DNA of 64,000 nucleotides, taken from contig NZ_NPDX01000005.1 of assembly GCF_002811945.1 (NCBI RefSeq), positions 62,001-126,000 on the forward strand. The letters run 5' to 3'. Numbering within the stretch: the first letter of the stretch is position 1; each line of letters opens with the position of its first letter. The position numbers were made by a program, and so were the translations under genes. This document shows, one piece after another, positions 47,132 through 55,975 of the stretch. The DNA comes from Leptospira harrisiae (lineage in GTDB: Bacteria > Spirochaetota > Leptospiria > Leptospirales > Leptospiraceae). The notes below the pieces were generated by a model. That model saw only the letters and a program-made list of their open reading frames with translations. It searched no databases and was not told the DNA's origin.

Positions 47132-48514
47132 ATGAGCCAAACACTTCCGAAAATCAAGATCCCTAAAAAACCAAATTATACTTCTCTTACCTTGCCGGAA
47201 GGAATCGAGTTTTGGGAATTATTTCGGGTCATTGAAGCGAAATATGAGAATTGTTTCCTTCTCGAATCGGCAGGAGATAACCAATACGATTCACGTTACT
47301 CTGTGATAGGATTCGAGCCATCTCATTTGATCGTAGGAGAGCCTGGGGTTTTAGAAATTGACGGAAAAAAATATTCTGTTGAGAATCCCTATTTTGCACT
47401 TCGGGAACTCACCGATTACAATTCACTAAGCATTAGTTATGCGGGAGGATTTGTAGGATACCTTGGTTATCAAAGTATGCAATTTTTTGAACCAAAATTG
47501 AAACTCGAACCACATCCTGATTTTCCTGCGATGATTTTTGGTTTGTATCTGGATGGACTCATTTATGACAAATTCACTGGCGAACTTATTTATTTTGATA
47601 ATGGAACCAACCGTACCCAAGAAGTGAACCAAATCTTAAAGGATGTAAGTAAGGAAAAATCACAAAAGCCAAAAGCAGAGGTTTCTTTATTACAGGCTGG
47701 CTTATCTAAAGAGGTCCACCGACAAATGGTGGAAGAAGCTTTAGAGGAAGTAAAAGCAGGTAATACATTTCAATGCCAAATTGGGTTTGAAGAAATTTAC
47801 ACTGTGGATGGGAACCCATTAGCGATTTATGAAACGTTAAGGGAAATCAATCCTTCTCCTCATATGTATTATGTAAAATTTGGAAGCCGAGCTATTTTAG
47901 GTGCCAGTCCTGAATTACTCTTTCGATTGCGGCAAGGGGAAATGGAATCTTTTCCATTGGCTGGAACCACCAAACGAGGCGCAGATGCCAAAGAAGACAC
48001 TCTCCTGGCTCGCAAACTTTTAACCGATCCAAAAGAAATTGCAGAACACAATATGCTGATTGATCTCCACCGCAATGATGTGGGACGAGTGGCAAAATTT
48101 GGAACTGTAAAGGTTCGTAGGCGTTTTGATGTAAAACGGTTTTCTCATGTGCAACATATCTCAAGCGAAGTGGTTGGAATTTTGTCTTCTAAAGAAGATA
48201 TGTTTTCAGGACTTGCCTCTTCGTTTCCTGCAGGAACTCTTTCTGGTGCGCCAAAAATTGAATCGATGAAAATCATTGAACGAATTGAAAAATCCCCGCG
48301 AGGTCCTTATGGCGGTGCCGTGGGAAGTTTTGGATTAAATGGTGATTGTACCTTTGCCATTCCCATCCGTAGTTTTTTTGTGAATGGAAACAAAGGTTTT
48401 GTTCGTGCCTCTGGTGGGATCGTTTTTGATTCTAAACCGGAAGATGAATACCAAGAAATTATTAATAAAATGGCATCAGTTAGAAAAGCTTTAGATTTGC
48501 ATAAAGCTCCTTAG
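47132..48514 (+). CDS. trpE: Anthranilate synthase component I
   Basis: TrpE makes anthranilate from chorismate and ammonia. The 460-residue product has the Trp-feedback element LLESAGDNQYDSRYSVIG at residues 49-66, NPSPHMYYVKFG, FPLAGTTKRGA, VQHISSEVVG, FPAGTLSGAPK and GGAVGSFGLNG. It is followed 60 bases later by trpG. PabB is the main alternative; the LLES element and paired glutaminase favour TrpE. Confidence 0.92.
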   Translation: MSQTLPKIKIPKKPNYTSLTLPEGIEFWELFRVIEAKYENCFLLESAGDNQYDSRYSVIGFEPSHLIVGEPGVLEIDGKKYSVENPYFALRELTDYNSLSISYAGGFVGYLGYQSMQFFEPKLKLEPHPDFPAMIFGLYLDGLIYDKFTGELIYFDNGTNRTQEVNQILKDVSKEKSQKPKAEVSLLQAGLSKEVHRQMVEEALEEVKAGNTFQCQIGFEEIYTVDGNPLAIYETLREINPSPHMYYVKFGSRAILGASPELLFRLRQGEMESFPLAGTTKRGADAKEDTLLARKLLTDPKEIAEHNMLIDLHRNDVGRVAKFGTVKVRRRFDVKRFSHVQHISSEVVGILSSKEDMFSGLASSFPAGTLSGAPKIESMKIIERIEKSPRGPYGGAVGSFGLNGDCTFAIPIRSFFVNGNKGFVRASGGIVFDSKPEDEYQEIINKMASVRKALDLHKAP

Positions 48515-48574
48515 TTACTAACGAACAAAAATACAATACAAAGTAACCGAAAAACAACAAATGGAGAAACCAAA

Positions 48575-49183
48575 ATGAAAGTCCTCATCTTAGATAATTA
48601 TGATTCTTTTACATTCAATCTTTACCAAATTGTTGGAGAAATTTTAGAAGAAAGTGAAAAACCATTTCAATTGGATGTGATTCGAAATGATGAAAAACCT
48701 TTTGAAGTGATTAAATCAGCTAACTACGATAAGATTATTATATCTCCAGGTCCCGGCCATCCAGCAGATCCAGCCTATTTTGGAGTAAGTGCCGATATTC
48801 TAAAAGAGTTGGGAAAAACTACACCTGTTCTTGGTATTTGTTTAGGAATGCAAGGTATGGCTACGGTGTTTGGTGGAGAAGTGGTACGCGCCAGTGTAGC
48901 CATGCATGGAAAACTTTCTCCAATTGAACATGATGGAAAAGGCGTTTTTTCTGGTTTAACGCAAGGGATTGAGATTATGCGTTACCATTCATTAGTCGCA
49001 AAAGAAACGTCTCTTCCTAAAGATTTAGAGGTCACTGCACGAGTTTCCGCGGGAGAAGGGAAGGGAGAAATTATGGGTCTTCGGCACAAAACATTAAAAA
49101 TTGAAGGGGTTCAATTCCACCCTGAATCTTTTGGGTCAGAAGAGGGAAAGGATTTACTTAGGAACTTCATTCATTCGAAATAA
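48575..49183 (+). CDS. trpG: Anthranilate synthase component II (glutamine amidotransferase)
   Basis: The 202-residue class I glutaminase has VLILDNYDSFTFNLYQ, ISPGPGHP, the nucleophile region LGICLGMQGM and the His-Glu dyad in VQFHPESFGS. It supplies ammonia to TrpE encoded just upstream. The same subunit may also serve folate synthesis. Confidence 0.92.
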   Translation: MKVLILDNYDSFTFNLYQIVGEILEESEKPFQLDVIRNDEKPFEVIKSANYDKIIISPGPGHPADPAYFGVSADILKELGKTTPVLGICLGMQGMATVFGGEVVRASVAMHGKLSPIEHDGKGVFSGLTQGIEIMRYHSLVAKETSLPKDLEVTARVSAGEGKGEIMGLRHKTLKIEGVQFHPESFGSEEGKDLLRNFIHSK

Positions 49184-49251
49184 AGTCCATTGGTGATTTC
49201 TTCTGATTTCAACTATAAATTTTAGAACTGCTCTTGGCCCTTAATTTGCTT

Positions 49252-50499
49252 TTACTTTAAATCCTTTAACATGGCATCCTCCCAGGCGGCAAAAAAATCA
49301 AAATCATTGCTTGCTTTTTGAGAATCATCTCCACCAAACAAAGAAAAACGTTTCCGTTTGGTTTCGTTGTAAGTGGTAATTGTGTTGATTTGACTTTGCC
49401 CTATTTTTTTAAATGTAACATGAATTTGAGATCCACCTCGGCCTTGTGTTCCCTGTATGAGTAAGGTAAAAAACTCGTTAAAGTATTCATCCATATTACC
49501 TGGGATAAAAAAGTTTACAAACCCTTGAGGGATGACATAGAAAAAATTCCCATTAATTTCCTTTTTTCCAATTCGTACAAATTGTCCGTCAAGTGTATCC
49601 GTTTGTTTATCGAAAGTAGTTTTTAATTTGTATTCCAAGTTTTGAATTTTAGCAGTGATTCCGAAAGATTTGATTTCAATGTCTCCCAAAAAACGAATTT
49701 CTTTTGGAGATAAAAAATAATCTTTTGGTGGGTTCACAGGAAAATGAAACTGAATGGTCTTCCCCTGGTTAGTCACTTTTAATTTGTGAGTTGGATTAGC
49801 CTTATCCCAAATCTCAATATTCAGTTTAGTTTTTTCTAATCTTGAACCAGTTCGTTTATAGAAACCAGGGAATTTTGCTTTTGTATCTTCATTGATGGTG
49901 AACTCTAGTGTATGCCATTCTGCATTTTCTGTCACATGGCACTGCATCGCAGAACATAAAAATTGTAAGTTTTCGGAAGTAGATTTTAGAGATTGATAGG
50001 CGTTGTGATCATTGATTGCTAAAACAAAATCATGGAACCAATTGAAAAAATCTCTAGGTTGGTATCCTTTAAGTTTATGGATGATTTTTCTATCGACAGC
50101 ATAAATTTCCCTTTCGTCCCATAGTTTTGGTGTAAACGTAACTTTAGCCAGATAATCATATTTAGCTGGCTCTGGTTCATTCCAATGAAGGTCCCAGTTT
50201 TGTTGGTTATCCAAAGTTCCATAGAGGGAGAGGAAAGGATATCCTTCTGGTGTTTTTAGTAATTGAGATTCGTTTTCTTCGCTTAGGCTACCCGCAAGAG
50301 CAGCAAAAAATATTTCGTTTTTGGAAGTAGATTTAATGGAACGCTGTAAGTGGTTGTAACCTTTCCAGAACTGGTAAAAGTTTTCATTTTTTTGAAAACA
50401 ATTAGTGAAAGAAATTATTACCAAAATGCCAATTAAATATTTTTCTATGTTAAAGTTCTTTTTTGAGAATGCCATATATTTCTTCAATAAGATCATCAT
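49252..50499 (-). CDS. Putative lipoprotein, function unknown
   Basis: The 415-residue product has a signal segment (YLIGILVIISFTNC) with lipobox-like SFTNC. The mature part is rich in beta strands and aromatic residues and has no known motif; segments such as LEFTINEDTKAKFPGFY and RFLGDIEIKSFGI suggest a lipid- or membrane-associated beta protein, but that is a guess. ATG 50499 has AGGA 8 bases before it; ATG 50475 is an alternative. It overlaps the upstream redoxin-like gene by 50 bases. Confidence 0.6.
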   Translation of the reverse strand: MMILLKKYMAFSKKNFNIEKYLIGILVIISFTNCFQKNENFYQFWKGYNHLQRSIKSTSKNEIFFAALAGSLSEENESQLLKTPEGYPFLSLYGTLDNQQNWDLHWNEPEPAKYDYLAKVTFTPKLWDEREIYAVDRKIIHKLKGYQPRDFFNWFHDFVLAINDHNAYQSLKSTSENLQFLCSAMQCHVTENAEWHTLEFTINEDTKAKFPGFYKRTGSRLEKTKLNIEIWDKANPTHKLKVTNQGKTIQFHFPVNPPKDYFLSPKEIRFLGDIEIKSFGITAKIQNLEYKLKTTFDKQTDTLDGQFVRIGKKEINGNFFYVIPQGFVNFFIPGNMDEYFNEFFTLLIQGTQGRGGSQIHVTFKKIGQSQINTITTYNETKRKRFSLFGGDDSQKASNDFDFFAAWEDAMLKDLK

Positions 50500-50965
50500 T
50501 CATTTGTTCCTGATAGGATGATGAAATCAATTTGCCTGATTTATTAAATATTCGTAAATACGATTCACCTTTCTTTAGACCATCTGTTAAATGTCCCTTC
50601 CGGTCTAAAAGTATGTTTTCGTATTGTTTTGTTTTTGATTCTTCTAAATAATCTTCAACTAGTTTGTTAGTTTCGCGAAAATCTAAATAGAGAAGAAATT
50701 GAACTTTTGAACTATCTTTCCAAAGCAAATTTTGCATTTTCCAATATAGCTTTCGGCCAAGTTTTCTACAAAGTTCAAGGTCACGAAGGAAGCAGCCCAT
50801 TAATACTATAGGTTTTCCTTTCACTGAGGTGTCAGAATACGATTGCCCATATTGGTCCTTCATCTGAAACTGTGGCATGGGCTCTGCACTCCATTTTTCA
50901 TTCGATACAAACAGCAACGCCAAAACAAAAAGAACCAACCGATACACCGTTTTCAATGTATTCAT
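50450..50965 (-). CDS. Exported thioredoxin-fold-like (redoxin-type) protein
   Basis: From ATG 50965 the 171-residue product has a signal peptide (YRLVLFVLALLFVSN), then MPQFQMKDQYGQSYSDTSVKGKPIVLMGCF, the opening of an AhpC/TSA or TlpA-like fold, and VQFLLYLDFRE. The CxxC motif of thioredoxin is absent; only spaced Cys residues remain (GCF and LCRKLG). It may be a non-redox relative. The frame is open to 51202 but that part overlaps the opposite gene and has no domain. It leads the upstream end of the lipoprotein gene by overlap. Confidence 0.6.
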   Translation of the reverse strand: MNTLKTVYRLVLFVLALLFVSNEKWSAEPMPQFQMKDQYGQSYSDTSVKGKPIVLMGCFLRDLELCRKLGRKLYWKMQNLLWKDSSKVQFLLYLDFRETNKLVEDYLEESKTKQYENILLDRKGHLTDGLKKGESYLRIFNKSGKLISSSYQEQMNDDLIEEIYGILKKEL

Positions 50966-50993
50966 AAATTCATTAACGGCAAGTTCAAAATAT

Positions 50994-51791
50994 TTGTTCG
51001 TTGTGATTCCATTTTTTTTTATCCTTGGGTGTTCTAGTTTCGCAAGTAAAATCAAGTTGATAGATTCCTCAGCATCCTTAGCTTTTTTTGAGGTGGATGA
51101 AGCAGAATGGAGAAATATTTTTCCAGAAGAAATATCTAATCTAAAGGTAAATACAAAAAATTTTGGGGTTTTACCAAACCTATTAAAATCCATCCAATAC
51201 AAAAGAGGTGTACTTGCTTATGAAGATTGGGATGTTTTAGTGCCTGAATCTTATCTTCCTGAAATTCAAAAGTTTGCAGAAAAGATAGGAACAAATCAAG
51301 AATCCAAAGTTTATCTATGTATTTATAAGTTAGATGATATTCTCTCTCCTAATGTAAAAATTTTGAAAACTAGTTTCTATATTTTAGGAACAGAAGAAGG
51401 ATTAGTATTATTGTTTCATGAAATCAATACAAACATAAGTTTTCAAACACAGTATTCATTTGAAGATTGGGTGATTTTTCATCCGACAATAATTAAACCG
51501 ATTTATAGACCTGAACTTTGGTTAAGAGACAAACAAAATACAAGTATATATAAAAACAGTTCGTTATCAAAAAATGGTATTTATGGAAATGTAGTGTTGT
51601 ATCACGTTCCAGAATTAATGCCTAATCCGCCACTTTTTAGATATCCAAAAGAAGAGGAAACCACTGTTCCCACCGAGCAGTGGAAATCTGTTCCAGAAAA
51701 ATTAAAAACCTTAGAAGAAATGAGAAAAAATCATCTCATTACCGATGAAGAATATAAACGGAAAAAAACAGAGCTTTTAAAAGAGTTTTAA
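50994..51791 (+). CDS. Putative lipoprotein with C-terminal SHOCT-like domain
   Basis: From TTG 50994 the 265-residue product has a short hydrophobic stretch FVVIPFFFILGC with lipobox-like ILGC, a long region of unknown fold, and a C-terminal helix pair LEEMRKNHLITDEEYKRKKTELL that matches the SHOCT pattern (short C-terminal domain that may oligomerise). ATG 50877 is an alternative start but would overlap the divergent redoxin gene by 89 bases. The stop overlaps the end of cysE by 4 bases on the opposite strand. Confidence 0.6.
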   Translation: MFVVIPFFFILGCSSFASKIKLIDSSASLAFFEVDEAEWRNIFPEEISNLKVNTKNFGVLPNLLKSIQYKRGVLAYEDWDVLVPESYLPEIQKFAEKIGTNQESKVYLCIYKLDDILSPNVKILKTSFYILGTEEGLVLLFHEINTNISFQTQYSFEDWVIFHPTIIKPIYRPELWLRDKQNTSIYKNSSLSKNGIYGNVVLYHVPELMPNPPLFRYPKEEETTVPTEQWKSVPEKLKTLEEMRKNHLITDEEYKRKKTELLKEF

Positions 51792-52504
51792 ATTCCATCT
51801 CCGTGTATAAACTCTTGGATGAATCGATCGTCTTCCGGTGCATCTGTCGAAGATTTTTCTAGAAGTTGTTGTTTCTCATATAATTTGTTTATGAGTTGTT
51901 GTTGTGTTTCCACCTTTTCAAGTAAAACAGAAAATACTTTTGCAATTGGATCTGGCATTTGATTGTGTTCCAACATTTGTTCTACACTGTCCGAAGCTAT
52001 GTCACCAGCTTTGACAACCTTTCCTGGAATACCAACAACAGTACAACCTGCTGGTACATTTCTCATAACAACAGAGCCTGCACCAACACGTACATGATCT
52101 TCCACAGTAATGTTACCTAGGACTTTTGCTCCTGCTCCAATGACGACATTTTTTCCAATGGTTGGGTGACGTTTACCAGATTCCTTTCCCGTCCCTCCGA
52201 GTGTCACACCTTGGAAAATTAAAGATCCACTTCCGACAATGGCTGTTTCTCCGATCACAACTCCAGAGCCATGGTCGATAAAAACACCAGCAGCAATTTG
52301 GGCACCTGGATGGATATCGATCCCAGTTAAGAAACGACTAATATAATTTACAAGTCTAGGAATGATAGGCAATCGGAGTTTATAAAGTAAATGTGCAAAT
52401 TTATGCAACCAAAGCGCATGGAGACCCGGGTAACAAAGAACAATTTCCAAATAGGATTTCGCCGCAGGGTCAAATTTTTTGATTATTTTTATATTTTCAA
52501 ACAT
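51788..52504 (-). CDS. cysE: Serine O-acetyltransferase
   Basis: CysE makes O-acetylserine for cysteine synthesis. The 238-residue product has LHALWLHKFAHLLY near the start, the left-handed beta-helix with hexapeptide repeats (IDIHPGAQIAAGVFIDHGSGVVIGE, GVTLGGTGK, HPTIGKNVVIGAGAKVLGN) and the C-terminal GIPGKVV. The tail of about 60 residues is longer than in E. coli-type enzymes. An 8-base palindrome GACTAGTC lies 29 bases before the start. Confidence 0.93.
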   Translation of the reverse strand: MFENIKIIKKFDPAAKSYLEIVLCYPGLHALWLHKFAHLLYKLRLPIIPRLVNYISRFLTGIDIHPGAQIAAGVFIDHGSGVVIGETAIVGSGSLIFQGVTLGGTGKESGKRHPTIGKNVVIGAGAKVLGNITVEDHVRVGAGSVVMRNVPAGCTVVGIPGKVVKAGDIASDSVEQMLEHNQMPDPIAKVFSVLLEKVETQQQLINKLYEKQQLLEKSSTDAPEDDRFIQEFIHGDGI

Positions 52505-52864
52505 TGATTAGTTGGTTTTAGAATTACTGATTAGACTAGTCAACTTATCCGGGAGTTAGGAAAGATTTAATAGAGATTGGAGTTGTGGGTAAGAACAAAA
52601 AATTCACTTGTTCAATGGATTCTCAAGTCCTGAATTGAGGAAGAAATTTTTCTTTTTTATAGAATCCAGAAAACCCAGACAACTTTGCCAATTTGATAGG
52701 AAATGACACAGTTTTTCCAAATGCACTGCGACCAAGTTTCTCTGAATGTAGTTCAGATTCACATGAACCTTTCGATTTTCTGATACTGTTTGTGATTCTA
52801 ATTGATTCTCTAGTTAGGTTCTATATCCTTTCGAATAGAAATAAATTTCTAGGTTGTTCCGACT
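52505..52864. other. Non-coding gap upstream of cysE and the site-2-type protease gene
   Basis: About 360 bases between the starts of two divergent genes. I see no supported gene; a frame at 52693-52944 has no ribosome site and no protein-like composition. The only regular element is GACTAGTC at 52534-52541. Promoters for both genes must lie here but no hexamer pair stands out. Confidence 0.5.
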
Positions 52865-53794
52865 TTGGAATCAAAAAAAACAATACACATTCTCCTATTT
52901 ATATTAACTTTTTTTACATTAACGTTTTCCGATATATTTCTTAATCCGCAGATCCCTCAAACATTAGAGAATTATAAACTTATGTTTTTTGAGAACTGGC
53001 CTTATTCCTCTGCACTTTTGTTCATCTTATTTGCACATGAAATGGGACATTACCTTCCGGCAAGATATTATGGAGTCAAAGCCACATGGCCATATTTTAT
53101 TCCATTACCAGTTGGACCAATTGGTACTATGGGAGCTGTCATCCAAATCAAACAACAGATTCCAGATAAAAAAGTTTTATTCGACATTGGAATTGGAGGG
53201 CCTACTGCAAGTTTGGTACTCTCTATGATTGTTTGGTTAGTAGGAATCAGTCTTTCAAAAGTAATCGAAATCCCACCTGACTTCGATAGATCTGGATTTT
53301 TATTTTTTGGAGATAGTTTGTTCACATATTTTACAACGCAATGGATATTAGGTCCCGTTGATCTTTCTACGATGGACATCCAAGCGCACCCACTTGCCAA
53401 AGCTGGGTGGGTAGGACTTTTAATCACTGCCGTAAATCTTTTGCCATTCGGTCAATTAGATGGGGGACATGTCATATACGCTATGTTTGGTGAGGATTAT
53501 AGAAAATGGATCCACCGTTTGTTTATATTTTTTCTTATTTTTGCATTGGTTCATTTTACATGGTTACTTTGGGGATTTATCATTTATTTTGTAGTGAAAG
53601 TGGAACATCCGTTCATTCGAGATTCTGAGTCAGGAATAGGAAAAATTCGTTTCTATTTTGGTGTTACGATGTTAGTAACATTCCTAATTATTTTTGTTCC
53701 AAAACCAATTATATTAGGATCAGAGTTTAATGATTCTTCGTTACTAAACGATATTTTTCGTCTGATGACTCATAACATTGGATTGGATTTATGA
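52865..53794 (+). CDS. Site-2 protease family (M50) membrane metalloprotease
   Basis: The 309-residue polytopic protein starts at TTG 52865 and has a first membrane helix, then the zinc site HEMGHYLPARYYGV, a proline-rich PLPVGPIGTMGAVI, several membrane helices, and the second motif LLPFGQLDGGHVIYAMFG supplying the third ligand Asp. This is the intramembrane M50 protease type, which cleaves anti-sigma factors or other membrane proteins. No PDZ domain is seen. It overlaps the next gene by 4 bases and has no obvious target encoded nearby. Confidence 0.92.
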   Translation: MESKKTIHILLFILTFFTLTFSDIFLNPQIPQTLENYKLMFFENWPYSSALLFILFAHEMGHYLPARYYGVKATWPYFIPLPVGPIGTMGAVIQIKQQIPDKKVLFDIGIGGPTASLVLSMIVWLVGISLSKVIEIPPDFDRSGFLFFGDSLFTYFTTQWILGPVDLSTMDIQAHPLAKAGWVGLLITAVNLLPFGQLDGGHVIYAMFGEDYRKWIHRLFIFFLIFALVHFTWLLWGFIIYFVVKVEHPFIRDSESGIGKIRFYFGVTMLVTFLIIFVPKPIILGSEFNDSSLLNDIFRLMTHNIGLDL

Positions 53795-55194
53795 TTCGTA
53801 TTTTATTTTTATTTTTTTCACTTTTTCTTTCGTTAGCATTGTTCGCACAAGAGAGCAAAGAATACAAACTCACTGATAAGGCTTATGGTCTTGCTTGGGA
53901 TGGAGTCAATTTTTGGTATATCGACACCAATCGTCGTGCTATTATTAAGATCAATGAAATTGGTGAACAAGAAATTTTTAACTTAGGTCTTGCAAACTTA
54001 CGTGGAATTAGTTTTGATTCTCGCGAAGGAAAACTACTTGTTGTCGCTCCTAAACATATTTTAAAGTTAGATCCCAATTCCGGTGGTATCACTGACAAAA
54101 TTCAAATTCCTCTTTCGAATGTAGCAGGAATTGCAAGTGTTGGAAATTATTATTATATTTTGGATTTGGATTCTGGCAAGGTCCAAATTTATGATCAATC
54201 TTCATCATTATTGATTGGTGGATTTTTTACTGATCGAACAAGACCACGTGACATTTGTTATGGTAGAGATTCTTTATGGATTTCAGATTCGGCTGATAAT
54301 AGTATTTATCGATACGATACTAAATCTGGAAAAATTACAGGTTCAATTAAAACAAATTTGCGTTCTATTCGCGGTGTTCTGCTCAGTGGATCAAAATTGT
54401 GGGTAGTGGATCGAGAAAATAAGGAAATAAAAAATATTCCCTTCATAGAAACCGAACGTTTCATTGCATCTGGTGAAGAAGAATACAATTTAGAAGTATC
54501 TTTGAAATTCAAGTTGGATTCTGTATCTTTATCTAAAGCACAAATTGCAATCCTCCACCCACCATCAAACGAACAACAAAGAATTCGCGGAGTTAAATTT
54601 ACTGATGCAAGTTATCAACCTTCGTTTATACAAAGAAATCGAGTTCACTTAAAAAAGTTATCCATAGAAGATTTACCTGGTGAACAAACTGTAAAATATA
54701 AATTCTCCTCTAAAAACCAATTTATCAAATATTATGTTACTGATGAATATTTAGATAAGGAAGCCGTTTATCCCGGTGATGTTACTTCATATTACGAAAA
54801 AACCAATGAAGAGGTAAAACTTTTACCTCGGGATTATTTGGATGCAATTTACCAAGCTCGTCAAACAAGCATTAGTATTAATGATTTTAAAGAAAAAATG
54901 AAAGCAATTGGAGTTCCTATACAGCCGTTTCGAATGATTCGATTTGAAAAAGGAAAGGCAAAGTCCATTCAGGATTCACTTTCCATTTTTCTATTAAGTT
55001 ATGGCTGGATTCCAATTGGGGATTTAGGATTAGGAAGTAACACTGACAAACGATATTTTGAAAAAAAAGAGTCAGACTTAATTTTATTCCAAAGTTTGAA
55101 TTCCAAATCTTCCGTTTCTCCTGTATACTTTCGTAAAGATGTTAATTCGGAATGGGAAAATTTACCTGCAGAAATTACTTATAAGATTAAGTAA
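53791..55194 (+). CDS. Secreted beta-propeller-like protein, function unknown
   Basis: The 467-residue product has a signal peptide (ILFLFFSLFLSLALFA). Residues 28-230 form repeats of about 40-45 residues, such as AYGLAWDGVNFWYIDTNRRAI, RGISFDSREGKLLVV and PRDICYGRDSLWISDSADNSI, typical of an NHL or Vgb-like propeller. A different, helical and charged C-terminal region follows. It is coupled to the protease gene (ATG overlaps its end) and to the following lipoprotein. Confidence 0.8.
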   Translation: MIRILFLFFSLFLSLALFAQESKEYKLTDKAYGLAWDGVNFWYIDTNRRAIIKINEIGEQEIFNLGLANLRGISFDSREGKLLVVAPKHILKLDPNSGGITDKIQIPLSNVAGIASVGNYYYILDLDSGKVQIYDQSSSLLIGGFFTDRTRPRDICYGRDSLWISDSADNSIYRYDTKSGKITGSIKTNLRSIRGVLLSGSKLWVVDRENKEIKNIPFIETERFIASGEEEYNLEVSLKFKLDSVSLSKAQIAILHPPSNEQQRIRGVKFTDASYQPSFIQRNRVHLKKLSIEDLPGEQTVKYKFSSKNQFIKYYVTDEYLDKEAVYPGDVTSYYEKTNEEVKLLPRDYLDAIYQARQTSISINDFKEKMKAIGVPIQPFRMIRFEKGKAKSIQDSLSIFLLSYGWIPIGDLGLGSNTDKRYFEKKESDLILFQSLNSKSSVSPVYFRKDVNSEWENLPAEITYKIK

Positions 55195-55975
55195 ATTTTC
55201 AATTCTCTTTCTATTTTTTTGTTCCCCACTGAGTCAAAAGTTTGATTCACTTTTGGTTGATAGAACAATAGAAAGAGAAAGCAAATTTCGAGATTTAGTT
55301 GAATCTACTTGGATCCAATTTCCTAAACTGGGTTTGTATTGTGAGAAGGAAATTTCCTACCACAAAATCTTTTGTAAGATCCAGACTGTTTTGAGTTTTC
55401 GAAAGTTTTCTGAATATTTAGATATCTCAATTTTTGAATCCGGCCCACATACAAAATACTATTTAGAATTAAACTCAAACAGTGATTTTGGACATTACCA
55501 TCCTGAATTTCCGGTAAAACTTCGTGAATTTCTTCTTCCGGCAAAAAATAACAAATCTTTGTATACACTCACTTTACCCATTTATGAAAGTTTGATTCAA
55601 AGTACTGCTCGTGATTTTTTTATAGTTTATCAGAAATTAGATTCAAATCCTAGGTTTTTTAGAAAAGAAGCGGATCGTTATTTATTGTTAGTTGCTGAAA
55701 ATCGATTGGATCCGTATTATTTGGATCGATTTATTTTATTTTTATATCCGGCCTTTACTGACAACGAAGACCCCGAAGAGTCATCGAGATTTGTTTATAG
55801 AAAAGGTGATGAAACAATCGATGCACAAATCGTAAAGGAATTAGTTGGGTTTTGGATTCGGCGCAAGGTAGATGGTACGGATACAGATTTTATTTTAGGA
55901 TTAGTTGATTTGTTGAAGTTGTACGATTCGGAATTTTATCAAAGCCGAACCGCACCAATTACCAATTCACGTTGA
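55139..55975 (+). CDS. Putative lipoprotein, function unknown
   Basis: The 278-residue frame has a signal segment RLSKFSILFLFFC with lipobox-like LFFC, then a region with many aromatic and charged residues but no known motif. Its start lies 56 bases inside the preceding gene and has no good ribosome site, so the exact start is uncertain. The two proteins are probably made together. It ends exactly where the oppositely read aminotransferase gene ends. Confidence 0.6.
   Translation: MLIRNGKIYLQKLLIRLSKFSILFLFFCSPLSQKFDSLLVDRTIERESKFRDLVESTWIQFPKLGLYCEKEISYHKIFCKIQTVLSFRKFSEYLDISIFESGPHTKYYLELNSNSDFGHYHPEFPVKLREFLLPAKNNKSLYTLTLPIYESLIQSTARDFFIVYQKLDSNPRFFRKEADRYLLLVAENRLDPYYLDRFILFLYPAFTDNEDPEESSRFVYRKGDETIDAQIVKELVGFWIRRKVDGTDTDFILGLVDLLKLYDSEFYQSRTAPITNSR

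Noticed and set aside
50966..51202. Upstream part of the redoxin-like frame
   Set aside because: It lies opposite a better-supported gene, has no domain, and the signal peptide begins at ATG 50965.
52534..52541. Palindrome GACTAGTC upstream of cysE as a regulator binding site
   Set aside because: Only 8 bases, no second copy seen nearby, and flanks do not extend the symmetry; too little evidence for an operator.
52693..52944. Open frame in the gap before the site-2-type protease
   Set aside because: No ribosome site, no protein-like composition, and it runs into the protease gene in another frame.
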